From Elusimicrobiota bacterium (GTDB lineage: Bacteria; Elusimicrobiota; Elusimicrobia; 2-02-FULL-39-32), in NCBI GenBank assembly GCA_021730935.1, contig JAKFYJ010000015.1, forward strand, positions 1 to 64,000: DNA of 64,000 bases. The letters run 5' to 3'. Made by a program: the position numbers and the translations under genes. Shown piece by piece: positions 53,138-61,832 of this stretch. The notes under the pieces are model-generated. The model saw only the letters and a program-made list of their open reading frames with translations, had not been told where the DNA came from and ran no database searches. Position 1 is the first letter of the stretch. Each line of letters begins with the position of its first letter.

Positions 53138-53809
53138 TCAGTCCAGAAGCGGATCCAAAAATCCGGCTTCTTCAAATCCTTTTTGTCTGAGCAGACAGCT
53201 GTCGCATTTCCCGCAGGGCGAAGCGCCCCCGGAATAGCACGACCAAGTGTATTGATACGGCACTTTGAGTTTTGTCCCGAGCCGAATGATCCCGGCTTTT
53301 GTGAGATGGATCAGCGGCGCCGAAATTTTTATGCCATTTCCCTCGGTCCCGCGCCGGGTTCCGAGCGCGGCCGCTTTCTCCATCGCGCGCATATAATCCG
53401 GCCGGCAATCGGGATATCCGCTGTAATCCACCGCGTTCGCCCCGATCACGATCCGCTCCGCTCCGATCGCGTCCGCGCACGACAATGCGAAACTCAGAAA
53501 AATCGTGTTTCTCGCGGGAACATAAGTCGAAGGAATTTTTCCGCGGGACATTTCCTTCACGCTCCGTTCCTTCGGCAAGGCCGTTTTTTTGTCCAAAAGA
53601 GCGCTGCCGCCCCACGGGAGCCGGATCTTCACAATCTGGCGGCTGGAACCGGAAATTTTGGCGATCTTCAAAGCGCTCGAAATTTCTTTTTTATGCCTCT
53701 GACCGTAATCAAAGAGGAGACAATGCGTCTGAAATCCTTTGGATGCGGCCCAAAAAAGCGCCGTGGCGCTGTCCAAGCCTCCCGATAACAAAACCACGGC
53801 CGTCTTCAT
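53138..53809 (-). CDS. queC: 7-cyano-7-deazaguanine (preQ0) synthase
   Basis: QueC converts 7-carboxy-7-deazaguanine to preQ0 with ATP and ammonia. The ATP pyrophosphatase loop is VVLLSGGLDSATALF at the N-terminus. The C-terminal zinc site has CYSGGASPCGKCDSCLLR, and YVPARNTIFLSFAL is typical. The track start (53938) overlaps divergent queA. ATG 53809 (MKTAVVLLSGG) is the natural start, giving 223 residues. It is first of the queC-WD40-queF run. Confidence 0.95.
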   Translation of the reverse strand: MKTAVVLLSGGLDSATALFWAASKGFQTHCLLFDYGQRHKKEISSALKIAKISGSSRQIVKIRLPWGGSALLDKKTALPKERSVKEMSRGKIPSTYVPARNTIFLSFALSCADAIGAERIVIGANAVDYSGYPDCRPDYMRAMEKAAALGTRRGTEGNGIKISAPLIHLTKAGIIRLGTKLKVPYQYTWSCYSGGASPCGKCDSCLLRQKGFEEAGFLDPLLD

Positions 53810-53834
53810 GTTAGCGTAATAGAATATCATAATT

Positions 53835-53843
53835 TGATAGAAT
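53835..53843 (+). promoter_or_regulatory. Extended -10 element six nt before queA start
   Basis: TGATAGAAT (TG-n-TAGAAT) at 53835-53843 is an extended -10. Six nucleotides separate it from the queA ATG at 53850, so transcription should begin at the start codon. No clear -35 or SD is present. Confidence 0.6.
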
Positions 53844-53849
53844 GCCGCC

Positions 53850-54881
53850 ATGCCTCCGCAACTTTCGGACTTCGATTTTGAGCTCCCGCAGGAACTGATC
53901 GCCCAGGAAGGGCTCGCCGAGCGGGACTCCGCGCGCATGATGGTGCTCAGGCCTTCGGGAGCGTTCGAACATCAACAGGTCCGCGATTTGCCGTCGATCT
54001 GGAAATCCGGCGACCTGGTGGTGAGAAACGATACCCGCGTTGCCCGCGCGCGGCTTTTCGGGAAAAAAGACACGGGCCGCAAAGTGGATTGCCTGATCGT
54101 CTCAGATTCCGTTCAGCCGGAAGAAAAAGAAGCGCTCTTGCGGGGCAAAGCGTTCGGCCAGGGGTCCACCATCGCGTTTCAAACGCCCGGAGGAAAAACA
54201 TTCTCGGCGGAAGTGATGGAATGGCTGGGCGGGTCAAAATATCGGCTCCGTTTTTCGGACCCCGCGATGATCCAGGAATGCGCGAAACTCCCGATCCCGC
54301 CTTATATAAAAAAGCCGCTGGAGAGCGAAGAAAGATATCAGACCGTTTATTCAAAGCTCGAAGGATCCCTCGCCGCGCCCACTGCGGGCCTCCATTTCAC
54401 GCCGGAGCTGATCCAAAAGCTGGAAGGGCAGGGAGTGGAGTTCGCCTCCGTGACCCTCCATGTGGGGATCGGGACTTTCGCGCCCATCCGGGAACAAAAC
54501 CTTGAGCTTGTGAAACTTCACGCGGAACATTTTTCCGTGACGGAGGAAACGGCGGAGCGGATCAATCTCGCGATCCGGGAAGGACGGAGAATTTTCGCGG
54601 TCGGAACCACTTCGGTCCGGTGCCTGGAATCCGCCATGGACGGCGAAATGGGCAGGATGAAAGCCTCAAGCGGATGGACGGAAATATTTATTTATCCGGG
54701 ATATGTTTTCAAGACGCCTTTGGCGGGGATGATGACCAACTTCCATTTGCCCGAATCGAGCCTGCTCTGCCTCACGGGAGCTTTCATCGGCAGGGAACGG
54801 CTCCTCTCGGCCTATGCGGAAGCCATAAAAGAGAAATACCGATTTTATAGTTTGGGCGATTCGATGCTGATACTTAAATGA
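53850..54881 (+). CDS. queA: S-adenosylmethionine:tRNA ribosyltransferase-isomerase
   Basis: QueA transfers the ribosyl part of SAM to preQ1-tRNA to make epoxyqueuosine. The 343-residue protein starts LSDFDFELPQELIAQEG and has GDLVVRNDTRVARARLFG, GSLAAPTAGLHFTPELIQKL, VTLHVGIGTFAPIRE, and TNFHLPESSLLCLTGAFIGRE near the end. It is divergent from queC, so queC, queF and queA form a local queuosine cluster. The 3' end overlaps the convergent ATPase gene by 8 nt. Confidence 0.95.
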   Translation: MPPQLSDFDFELPQELIAQEGLAERDSARMMVLRPSGAFEHQQVRDLPSIWKSGDLVVRNDTRVARARLFGKKDTGRKVDCLIVSDSVQPEEKEALLRGKAFGQGSTIAFQTPGGKTFSAEVMEWLGGSKYRLRFSDPAMIQECAKLPIPPYIKKPLESEERYQTVYSKLEGSLAAPTAGLHFTPELIQKLEGQGVEFASVTLHVGIGTFAPIREQNLELVKLHAEHFSVTEETAERINLAIREGRRIFAVGTTSVRCLESAMDGEMGRMKASSGWTEIFIYPGYVFKTPLAGMMTNFHLPESSLLCLTGAFIGRERLLSAYAEAIKEKYRFYSLGDSMLILK

Positions 54882-56010
54882 TGGATTTTTCGGACTGCAG
54901 ATCGAAGACGCGGATTTTGCTCATGTTGACGACGACATCGATGTCCTGCTGGGGTTTGGCTGAATTCTGAGGTTCCATCCTGGCGATGATGCTGTTCTTG
55001 CCCGTGTTTAAATAAAGATATTTTTCAGCGCCCATGGGTTCCACGACTTCGACCGTCACTTTGGTCCAGGACCCTTCATGAATTTCCCCCGCGTAAAATA
55101 ACCGGTCATAAATGTCTTCGGGCCGGATTCCGAGAGTGACTTCTTTTCCGACATAAGGTTTCAATGTGGCTTCCATTTCTTTTTCTATTTTAAGCTGAAA
55201 GCTGTCGGGACGGTTGTCCGTGTCGGGCTCTTTGATCCAGAGGCTGGTCTTTCCGGCTTCTTTTCTTTCGGAGATGCGGACGGTGAGGAAATTCATCGGC
55301 GGAGAACCCACGAAGCCGGCGACGAAACGGTTGGCCGGGCGGTTATAGAGCTGAAGCGGCGGAGCGATCTGCTGGATCACGCCGTCTTTCATGACGCAAA
55401 TTTTGTCCCCCATGGTCATGGCTTCAACCTGGTCGTGCGTGACATAGATGATGGTGGTCTGGAGGCGGTCATGGAGTTTGGAGAGTTCGGCGCGCATCTG
55501 GACCCGGAGTTTGGCGTCCAGGTTTGAAAGGGGCTCATCGAAGAGAAAAACTTTGGGTTTGCGGACAATCGCTCTGCCGACCGCGACGCGCTGGCGCTGG
55601 CCTCCGGAAAGCTCCTTGGGTTTGCGCTCAAGCAGGTTTCCCATGTTGAGAATTTCAGCGGCTTCCTTGACGCGCATTTCAATCTCGCGCTTGGAATATT
55701 TCCTGAGCTTGAGTCCGAAAGCCATGTTTTCATAAACGGTCATGTGAGGATAAAGCGCGTAATTCTGGAACACCATGGCGATGTCGCGGTCTTTGGGAGG
55801 AACATCGTTCACCTTGCGGCCGCCGATCCAGATTTCTCCGTCGGAAACTTCTTCCAGGCCCGCCACCATTCGGAGCGTCGTGGATTTGCCGCAGCCGGAC
55901 GGACCCACCAGGATAAAAAATTCCTTGTCCACAATCTCCAATGAAACATTGGTGACGGCGGCGGTGCCGTTGTAACGCTTATATACGTTCTTTAGAATGA
56001 CTTCAGCCAT
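54874..56010 (-). CDS. ugpC: UgpC/MsmK/MalK-type ABC sugar-transporter ATPase
   Basis: The 378-residue ATPase has Walker A VGPSGCGKSTTL, Q-loop VFQNYALYPHMTVYENMAFGLKLRK, signature LSGGQRQRVAVGRAIV, Walker B VFLFDEPLSNLDAKLR and His YVTHDQVEAM. The C-terminal MalK-type regulatory OB domain (RPANRFVAGFVGSPPMNF, TLGIRPEDI) marks the carbohydrate-import class that can serve several transporters. No permease or binding protein is nearby, consistent with a shared ATPase. No SD is evident before the ATG. Confidence 0.9.
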   Translation of the reverse strand: MAEVILKNVYKRYNGTAAVTNVSLEIVDKEFFILVGPSGCGKSTTLRMVAGLEEVSDGEIWIGGRKVNDVPPKDRDIAMVFQNYALYPHMTVYENMAFGLKLRKYSKREIEMRVKEAAEILNMGNLLERKPKELSGGQRQRVAVGRAIVRKPKVFLFDEPLSNLDAKLRVQMRAELSKLHDRLQTTIIYVTHDQVEAMTMGDKICVMKDGVIQQIAPPLQLYNRPANRFVAGFVGSPPMNFLTVRISERKEAGKTSLWIKEPDTDNRPDSFQLKIEKEMEATLKPYVGKEVTLGIRPEDIYDRLFYAGEIHEGSWTKVTVEVVEPMGAEKYLYLNTGKNSIIARMEPQNSAKPQQDIDVVVNMSKIRVFDLQSEKSII

Positions 56011-56067
56011 GGTTATATTTTTAGGGAATGATTAAGGTAGGATTGTATCAAATCACGGGGACAAAAA

Positions 56068-57420
56068 CTATTTCATCACGGCTTTCCATTCTTTCACCAT
56101 GTTCCTCCCGTTCTGTTTGGCCCAATAAAGAGCCGCGTCCGCCCGGCGGATCAGTTCGTTGGGCTGAAGGGAATCGGAAACATAATGGGAGATGCCGATG
56201 CTGACCGTGACGCGGATTTCCCCTTTCCTGCGCCCGATGCGGAGCGTCTTTGAAGAAGCTTCCTCTGAAAGGGCGAAAACGAGATGCTCGATCGCGTGAC
56301 GGACCTGCTCGGCGATCGCGCGGACTTCTTCGGGAGGCGCCAGGCCGATGAGGATCGCAAACTCTTCACCGCCGTAACGCGCGATGGTGACGCCCGGATG
56401 GAGCGTGTTCTTCAGGCATTCCGCCACGCTCCTCAGGACTTTGTCTCCGACGACATGCCCATAGGTGTCGTTGATCGATTTGAAATGGTCCAGGTCCAGG
56501 AGCAGGACGGAGAAAGAAGTTTCATAGCGCTTGGAGAAACTGATTTCGTCGTTCAGCCTCTCGAGGAACACGCCGCGCAGATAAAGGTTGGTGAGCCCGT
56601 CCCTGCGGCTCCGTTCCACCACCATGCGATAAAGATAGGTTTTGTGGAGACCCAGGCCCAGGAGCTGAGCGTAGAGCGAAACTTCGTCCAGAAAGTCTCC
56701 CGAGACGGGGCCTTCCACGAGGAGCGTGAGCAGCCCCTGAACTTCTCCGCCCCATTTCACGGAAGCATAAACCAGGTGAAGGTCATCGCTCTTCATCTGT
56801 TCTGACAAGTCCGAGTCCCCGGGCAGATTAAACGCCGACGCCCGATCAGTCAGATCGGGAACTTTTTTCAGAAGTTTGCTCCAATCTTCTTCCGTGACCC
56901 AGCCGCTCGAAAAGGAGGGAATCCACGAGCCCTTTTCGCCCTTCTCTTTTTCAAGGTTGGTTGAAAATGCCAGGCCCAGAACTCTGCGGGTGGATCCGAA
57001 AGTGGTGCTCAGATCCATCAGGACCGCTTTTTCGTCGGTGCGGGCCACGAGCGTTCTCGCGAAAGCATAACGCTTGGAAATCCGTTCCATTTCGTCCAGG
57101 ACTCTCTGGCGGATTCCGACCCACTTTTCCCTCTCAAATTTGCTCTGGCCCACCTGCTCTTTGAGCGCTCTTTCGCCGGAACGGTGCTGATCGGTCGCTT
57201 TTTTTACCTCATGCTTTAAAAGGCTCGGGAAAAAACCGGTCATCACGAACAGTCCGGCGTATAAAACTCCGACGATCTCGTGGCCGGCGAAATATCCGAG
57301 CGTGAGCACCGCAACCACGGACACGAAAAGAACGGGGAAATAAACCTTGAACCGGGCGCGCATCGCGTGGATCAGGAAATAAATGGAGAACAGAGGGAAA
57401 AGGGCGAAGAGGTTGGTCAT
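56068..57420 (-). CDS. Membrane diguanylate cyclase (GAF-GGDEF)
   Basis: The 450-residue protein has two N-terminal membrane helices (residues 1-75), then a short coiled coil. A GAF-like sensor region covers about residues 110-250, and a C-terminal GGDEF domain carries RYGGEEFAILIG and the metal-binding LLDLDHFKSINDTYGHVVGD. The active loop is canonical, so c-di-GMP synthesis is expected. A typical I-site RxxD is not clear to me. It overlaps the preceding GGDEF gene by 4 nt (ATGA). Confidence 0.9.
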   Translation of the reverse strand: MTNLFALFPLFSIYFLIHAMRARFKVYFPVLFVSVVAVLTLGYFAGHEIVGVLYAGLFVMTGFFPSLLKHEVKKATDQHRSGERALKEQVGQSKFEREKWVGIRQRVLDEMERISKRYAFARTLVARTDEKAVLMDLSTTFGSTRRVLGLAFSTNLEKEKGEKGSWIPSFSSGWVTEEDWSKLLKKVPDLTDRASAFNLPGDSDLSEQMKSDDLHLVYASVKWGGEVQGLLTLLVEGPVSGDFLDEVSLYAQLLGLGLHKTYLYRMVVERSRRDGLTNLYLRGVFLERLNDEISFSKRYETSFSVLLLDLDHFKSINDTYGHVVGDKVLRSVAECLKNTLHPGVTIARYGGEEFAILIGLAPPEEVRAIAEQVRHAIEHLVFALSEEASSKTLRIGRRKGEIRVTVSIGISHYVSDSLQPNELIRRADAALYWAKQNGRNMVKEWKAVMK

Positions 57421-58724
57421 GATTCGACTTTCACCAGTTTGTTCCTGCCGGAATCTTTCGCCTGATAAAGGGCGCGGTCGGCGGCTTCGATGAAATCCTG
57501 GGGCGACTTCATGGAGGCTTTGAGCGCGGCGACCCCGCCGGACATGGTGACATGAATCTTTTCAGGCCCCACCGGAGTGGATTCCACCATTTTCCGGATG
57601 CGGTCAGCGATCGCGAAGGAGTTTCTGATCTGGGTGTGCGGCATCAGGACAGCGATTTCTTCGCCCCCGAACCTGGCGCAGAAGTCCGTCTCGCGCGTTT
57701 GGTTGATGACGATCTCCGCCACGGTTTTGAGGACCCGGTCTCCTTCGAGGTGACCCCACTTGTCGTTGATGTGTTTGAAATGGTCCAGGTCGAACAGGAT
57801 GAGGGACAGGGAAGAGCCTGAGGCCTTGGCCCTGGCGAACTCTTCTTCAACTCTTTCATCGAACCGATAACGGACATAAAGACCCGTGAGCGAATCGTGC
57901 ACGGCCAGGGACTCGACTTTTTCATAATAGACCGCGTTCGCAACCGCGATCGAAACGATGTTGGAAATGTCGGAGAGGAAACGGAGATCTTCGTCTTTCC
58001 ATTTTTTCGGCAGATCGGTGCGGACCGTGAGGTGCCCGACGATAAAATCTTCGCGTTCAATGGGGCAGGACATGAGAGAGCAGTCCGGAGGCAGTTTGTG
58101 CGGAGGGAAACGGAGATCTTCCGAAGAATCTGAAATCAGGAGCGGGATCTTGTGGCGGACCCCCCATTCGCTCAGAGCGTCTTCTTTGAGGGGGGCGTTG
58201 GGAAAACTCAGGAAATCCAGATTGATCCGCAGTTCATAGTCTCCCGAAAAAATTTTCCTGACGGACTCCTGCGTTTTGCACTGAATGTCTTTGAGCTTGA
58301 CGATCCCGGCCAATTGATCCGTGAATTCCCGGAGCTGGGAATATCTCGCGATGCGCTCCTCAAGGCCCGTGGCGAATTTCTCAAGCTCTTTCTGCTCTTT
58401 CTGATAATCCAGGATTTCAAGCTCCAGCTTTTCTCCGTCTTCCTGGAGCTGATGCTTTTCGAGGTCTCTCAGCTCGATCAATTTTTCCGCAACCCAGAAG
58501 AGCGCCCAAAGCCAGACCATCTGGAGGAAGAAAATCACGGGAGCCGCCTGAGCGCCGATGTCGCTTCTGGAAAACAGGCTTTCCGCGGAAAACATGACGC
58601 CCAGAATGCCGACCAGGCTGACGATGGCGGCAAGGCCGGCCGCGCTCAGAGGACCCGAAAAATAAAGCAGGAGCATGACGGGGATCGCGAGGACCGGAAA
58701 ATAAAAAATGGGCTGAAAGTTCAT
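57417..58724 (-). CDS. Membrane diguanylate cyclase (coiled coil-GAF-GGDEF)
   Basis: The protein has two to three hydrophobic helices (residues 1-75), a strong coiled coil (LQEDGEKLELEILDYQKEQK region) and a GAF-like domain. The GGDEF domain has LFDLDHFKHINDKWGHLEGD and active loop RFGGEEIAVLM (GGEEI, a tolerated variant). ATG 58724 is chosen because AAGGA lies upstream. The track start (58790) adds a non-hydrophobic leader. It is coupled to the next GGDEF gene by ATGA and has the same layout, suggesting tandem duplication. Confidence 0.88.
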   Translation of the reverse strand: MNFQPIFYFPVLAIPVMLLLYFSGPLSAAGLAAIVSLVGILGVMFSAESLFSRSDIGAQAAPVIFFLQMVWLWALFWVAEKLIELRDLEKHQLQEDGEKLELEILDYQKEQKELEKFATGLEERIARYSQLREFTDQLAGIVKLKDIQCKTQESVRKIFSGDYELRINLDFLSFPNAPLKEDALSEWGVRHKIPLLISDSSEDLRFPPHKLPPDCSLMSCPIEREDFIVGHLTVRTDLPKKWKDEDLRFLSDISNIVSIAVANAVYYEKVESLAVHDSLTGLYVRYRFDERVEEEFARAKASGSSLSLILFDLDHFKHINDKWGHLEGDRVLKTVAEIVINQTRETDFCARFGGEEIAVLMPHTQIRNSFAIADRIRKMVESTPVGPEKIHVTMSGGVAALKASMKSPQDFIEAADRALYQAKDSGRNKLVKVES

Positions 58725-58818
58725 GACGGCTGATTCCTTATATAAAAAAATTCCGCCCCCGCCGGAATCCCTCCTCTTCCAGCCGGGCAATGTGACAACG
58801 CTTGAGGATAACAGGGAA

Positions 58819-59592
58819 TCAGTTTTTTTTCCAGACCTGATCTATTTTTTTTCCTGCGGCCCGGGCGAGCGAGGAAAGAGACAGGAGATAAGACGCCTGG
58901 GTTTCCGCAAGAGCCGCCTGAGCCTGAGCGCAATCTGCAACAGCATCGGCTCTTTCAGAAACAGAAACTTCCTCAGCGGCCGAAAGTTCCATGAGCGCGA
59001 GGGCCAGTTTGGTTTCAGCGATCGCAAGATCAGCGCGGGACTTGATGAAACAGGCATGGGCCTCTCTGACTGGACCCTGACCCAGGGCAAGGTCCGGATC
59101 GATCTCCTGATCCGGCAATATATTAAAATCAGGATCGAGGCGATACCTTGGAGCTGATTTTAAACCGAGAGCCTGAATCCATTGCCAGAACCTCAATTCT
59201 TCGTCGGCCTTTGCGCTCTCAACCCGATTCTTAAACTGGGCCTGACGCGCGGCGACTCCCAGATATTCCTCCGGGGAGATCGCGTCCTTTTCGAGAAGCC
59301 GATCCGCCTCCGCTTTTTCCTCTTCAAGCCGCTCGAGCGCCTTTTCATAAATTCTCTTCACTTTTTCGGCCTTCGCAAGATTCCAGCACGCCTCCTGAAC
59401 ACGGAAAACCGCATCCCGGCGTGATGGATGGAAAAGCCCAAATATCCCGCCGCCGGAAAAATGATTTTCAATTGCGATATTTACGCAGTCATCGACGGAA
59501 ACTCTAAGCGCATCTTCAAAACCCCTGGAACCGGAATGGGAGAGCCCAAGGCAGAGGAGCCAGATCCCCAGACCTGCGTTCAGCGTTTTCAT
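58819..59592 (-). CDS. TolC-like coiled-coil protein (short)
   Basis: The 257-residue exported protein has an N-terminal signal peptide (GLGIWLLCLGLSHSGSRG). It opens with a TolC-family phrase (SVDDCVNIAIENHF), followed by long helices rich in Ala, Glu and Lys (ALERLEEEKAEADRLLEKDA). It is little more than half the usual TolC length, with only one clear repeat. It could be a truncated efflux-channel relative or a periplasmic coiled-coil protein. ATG 59592 is chosen over 59646 because a TATACT -10 ends 7 nt before it. Confidence 0.6.
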   Translation of the reverse strand: MKTLNAGLGIWLLCLGLSHSGSRGFEDALRVSVDDCVNIAIENHFSGGGIFGLFHPSRRDAVFRVQEACWNLAKAEKVKRIYEKALERLEEEKAEADRLLEKDAISPEEYLGVAARQAQFKNRVESAKADEELRFWQWIQALGLKSAPRYRLDPDFNILPDQEIDPDLALGQGPVREAHACFIKSRADLAIAETKLALALMELSAAEEVSVSERADAVADCAQAQAALAETQASYLLSLSSLARAAGKKIDQVWKKN

Positions 59593-59599
59593 AGGAACA

Positions 59600-59628
59600 A
59601 GTATATTTTGCCGCGCGCCTCTGGACAA
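59600..59628 (-). promoter_or_regulatory. Promoter of the TolC-like gene (leaderless layout)
   Basis: On the minus strand, TTGTCC (59628-59623) and TATACT (59605-59600) are spaced 17 nt. Seven nucleotides then precede the ATG at 59592. It faces away from the DUF4139 promoter about 70 nt further along. Confidence 0.55.
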
Positions 59629-59672
59629 TCGGGGACTTATGTCCACCGGTGTAGGAAAGTTTCAAAAAAATA

Positions 59673-59678
59673 TAGAAT
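59673..59678 (+). promoter_or_regulatory. -10 element six nt before the DUF4139 start
   Basis: TAGAAT (within TATAGAAT) at 59673-59678 is followed by six nucleotides and the ATG at 59685. The -35 region is unclear. No SD fits, so the mRNA is probably leaderless. Confidence 0.55.
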
Positions 59679-59684
59679 GAATTC

Positions 59685-61040
59685 ATGAATAAAATAAAAA
59701 TGATCCTGGCAGGTTCGGTCCTTCTCTTTTCGGGCGCGGCGATGGCGGCGGAACAGGTTTCCGTCACGGTTTATAACAGCAACCTCGGTCTGGTGCGGTC
59801 CGTCCGGCAGATGCCTCTCAAGGAAGGGACTTCGGAAATCCGGTTTGCGGATGTCGCGTCTCAGATCGACCCCACCTCGGTCCATTTCAAATCCCTCACC
59901 GCTCCGGACAAGACCGCGGTCCTCGAGCAAAACTATGAATACGATTTGGTGGACGCGAACAAAATCCTTTCCAAATATATCGATCAGCAGATCCAGGTCT
60001 TCACCAAGGAAGGAAAAATGTTTGACGGAAAACTCCTGAGCTCTTCCGACGAAATCGTGCTCGAAAAAAAAGACGGCGGAGTTCAATCCGTGTCCAGAGC
60101 CAACATCCAAAACGTTGATTTCCCCAAACTCCCTCTGGGCCTCATCACCCGCCCCACTCTGGTCTGGACCGTCGCCTCTGAAAAGGGGGGAACGCACGAC
60201 ATGGAAGTGAGCTATCTGACCGGGGGCATCAACTGGCACGCGGAATATGTCGCGGTGCTCGACAAAGACGATAAAAAAATTGATTTGTCGGCGTGGGTCT
60301 CGGTGGACAACAAGTCCGGAGCGGCATATCAAGACGCGAAAGTTAAACTCATCGCGGGCGAAGTGCATCGCGCAGTGGAACAGGAGCCGATGTATGATCA
60401 GCGCATGCTCAAAACCGCCATGGCGATGGAGAGGAGTGATCAATTTCAGGAAAAAGCATTTTTTGAATATCATCTCTATACGCTCCAGCGGCCTGCCACG
60501 ATTAAAAATAACCAGATCAAACAGCTCCAGCTTTTTCCCTCCGCGAGCGTGTCCGTAAAAAAGATTTATGAATATGAAGCGCAGTCCGACCCCAACAAAG
60601 TGAAAGTGGCGGTGGAATTCACGAATTCAAAGGCCGAGAATCTGGGCATGCCCTTGCCCGCAGGAAAAGTGCGGATCTATAAGCAGGATTCCGACAAGTC
60701 CCAGGAGTTCGTGGGCGAGGACGCGCTGGACCACACTCCGAAAGATGAGAAAATCCGGCTCACGCTCGGGGACGTGTTTGATGTGGCCGTGGAGCGGACC
60801 GAGAAAGACATCAAGAATATCTCCGAACGGGTTCAGCAGAGAACGGCAGGGATCAAAATCCGAAACCACAAAGATTCGGACATCGAAGTGCTGGTCGCCG
60901 AAAAATTCTGGGGCGATTGGGAAATCACGAAATCAAATTTTCCCCACACCAAAAAAGATTCAGTCACGGCGGAGTTCAAGATCCCGGTAAAAAAAGACGG
61001 AGAAACGATTCTGGAATATACGGTTCAGAACCGCTGGTGA
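59685..61040 (+). CDS. DUF4139 domain protein, exported
   Basis: The 451-residue protein has a Sec signal peptide (MILAGSVLLFSGAAMAAEQ). It opens VSVTVYNSNLGLVRSVRQMPL and carries the DUF4139 core: VSYLTGGINWHAEYVAVLDKD, LSAWVSVDNKSGAAYQDAKVKLIAG, and a C-terminal ITKSNFPHTKKDSVTAEFKIPV. The family consists of beta-rich secreted proteins of unknown function. The gene is complete, has its own promoter and is divergent from the TolC-like gene. Confidence 0.86.
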   Translation: MNKIKMILAGSVLLFSGAAMAAEQVSVTVYNSNLGLVRSVRQMPLKEGTSEIRFADVASQIDPTSVHFKSLTAPDKTAVLEQNYEYDLVDANKILSKYIDQQIQVFTKEGKMFDGKLLSSSDEIVLEKKDGGVQSVSRANIQNVDFPKLPLGLITRPTLVWTVASEKGGTHDMEVSYLTGGINWHAEYVAVLDKDDKKIDLSAWVSVDNKSGAAYQDAKVKLIAGEVHRAVEQEPMYDQRMLKTAMAMERSDQFQEKAFFEYHLYTLQRPATIKNNQIKQLQLFPSASVSVKKIYEYEAQSDPNKVKVAVEFTNSKAENLGMPLPAGKVRIYKQDSDKSQEFVGEDALDHTPKDEKIRLTLGDVFDVAVERTEKDIKNISERVQQRTAGIKIRNHKDSDIEVLVAEKFWGDWEITKSNFPHTKKDSVTAEFKIPVKKDGETILEYTVQNRW

Positions 61041-61045
61041 CCCTA

Positions 61046-61074
61046 TTGAAATATTCCCGGTCCCCTGTTAGACT
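61046..61074 (+). promoter_or_regulatory. Promoter with -10 six nt before a GTG start (response regulator)
   Basis: TTGAAA (61046-61051) and TAGACT (61069-61074) are spaced 17 nt, with TG one base before the -10. Six nucleotides (TGAACC) then precede GTG 61081. It is the clearest leaderless-type promoter in the window, and it lacks any SD. Confidence 0.75.
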
Positions 61075-61080
61075 TGAACC

Positions 61081-61761
61081 GTGCCCAAAGTGCTGGTCGT
61101 TGATGATGACGCGGACATCCTGGACCTGATCAAGCATTCGTTCCTGATCCGGGACTTCACCGTGCTGGAAGCGCAAAACGGGGAAGACGGGATCGCCCTC
61201 TGCAAGAAAGAGTGCCCTGACCTGCTCATCCTTGATCTGTCTCTTCCCGACATGGACGGAGTCGCCGTCTGCCAAGCCCTCAAACAAAACAGCCACACCC
61301 AAGAAATTCCCATCCTGATGCTGACGGGCCGAACCTCGGTCGTGGACCGCGTGAAAGGCCTGGAAACGGGAGCGGACGATTATCTCACCAAACCCTTTGA
61401 CCCCCTGGAACTTTTTGCCCGCGCCAAAGTTTTGCTCCGCAGAAACAAGAAAGCCCAGGGCGAGAGCCGGACTCCCGTTAAAATGGGAGACATCCGCATC
61501 GATCCGGACAACTATAAGCTTGAAATCAACGGAAAGTCCATCGACGATCTGACCCCCAAAGAGTTCGACATCCTCTATCTCCTTATAAAGAACTCGCCCA
61601 AGCCCGTGACCCGGGACGATATTTATCAGAACATCTGGGGCAAGAGCAAAAAGGGAAAAACACGCGTCATCGACATCCATGTGGCGAAAGTCCGCAAAAA
61701 GATCGGAGAAAAATATATCAAAACCATTCCCGCCAAAGGTTATTTTTTCACCGCCGCTTAA
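61081..61761 (+). CDS. OmpR/PhoB-family response regulator
   Basis: The receiver has acidic pair VLVVDDDAD, phosphoacceptor DLLILDLSLPDMDGV, switch Thr LMLTGR and Lys LTKPFD. A winged-helix DNA-binding domain follows from about residue 135 (LTPKEFDILYLLIKNS, TRVIDIHVAKVRKKIGEKYIKTI). The 226-residue length is standard. The start is GTG with a leaderless-type promoter. No sensor kinase is adjacent, so its signal and targets are unknown. Confidence 0.94.
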   Translation: MPKVLVVDDDADILDLIKHSFLIRDFTVLEAQNGEDGIALCKKECPDLLILDLSLPDMDGVAVCQALKQNSHTQEIPILMLTGRTSVVDRVKGLETGADDYLTKPFDPLELFARAKVLLRRNKKAQGESRTPVKMGDIRIDPDNYKLEINGKSIDDLTPKEFDILYLLIKNSPKPVTRDDIYQNIWGKSKKGKTRVIDIHVAKVRKKIGEKYIKTIPAKGYFFTAA

Positions 61762-61832
61762 ACCGCTCCGCCTCTCTCTCAAATAAATCCGAATAAATTA
61801 AAAATCCCTTGAATTTTCAGGGCTTGTCTGTT

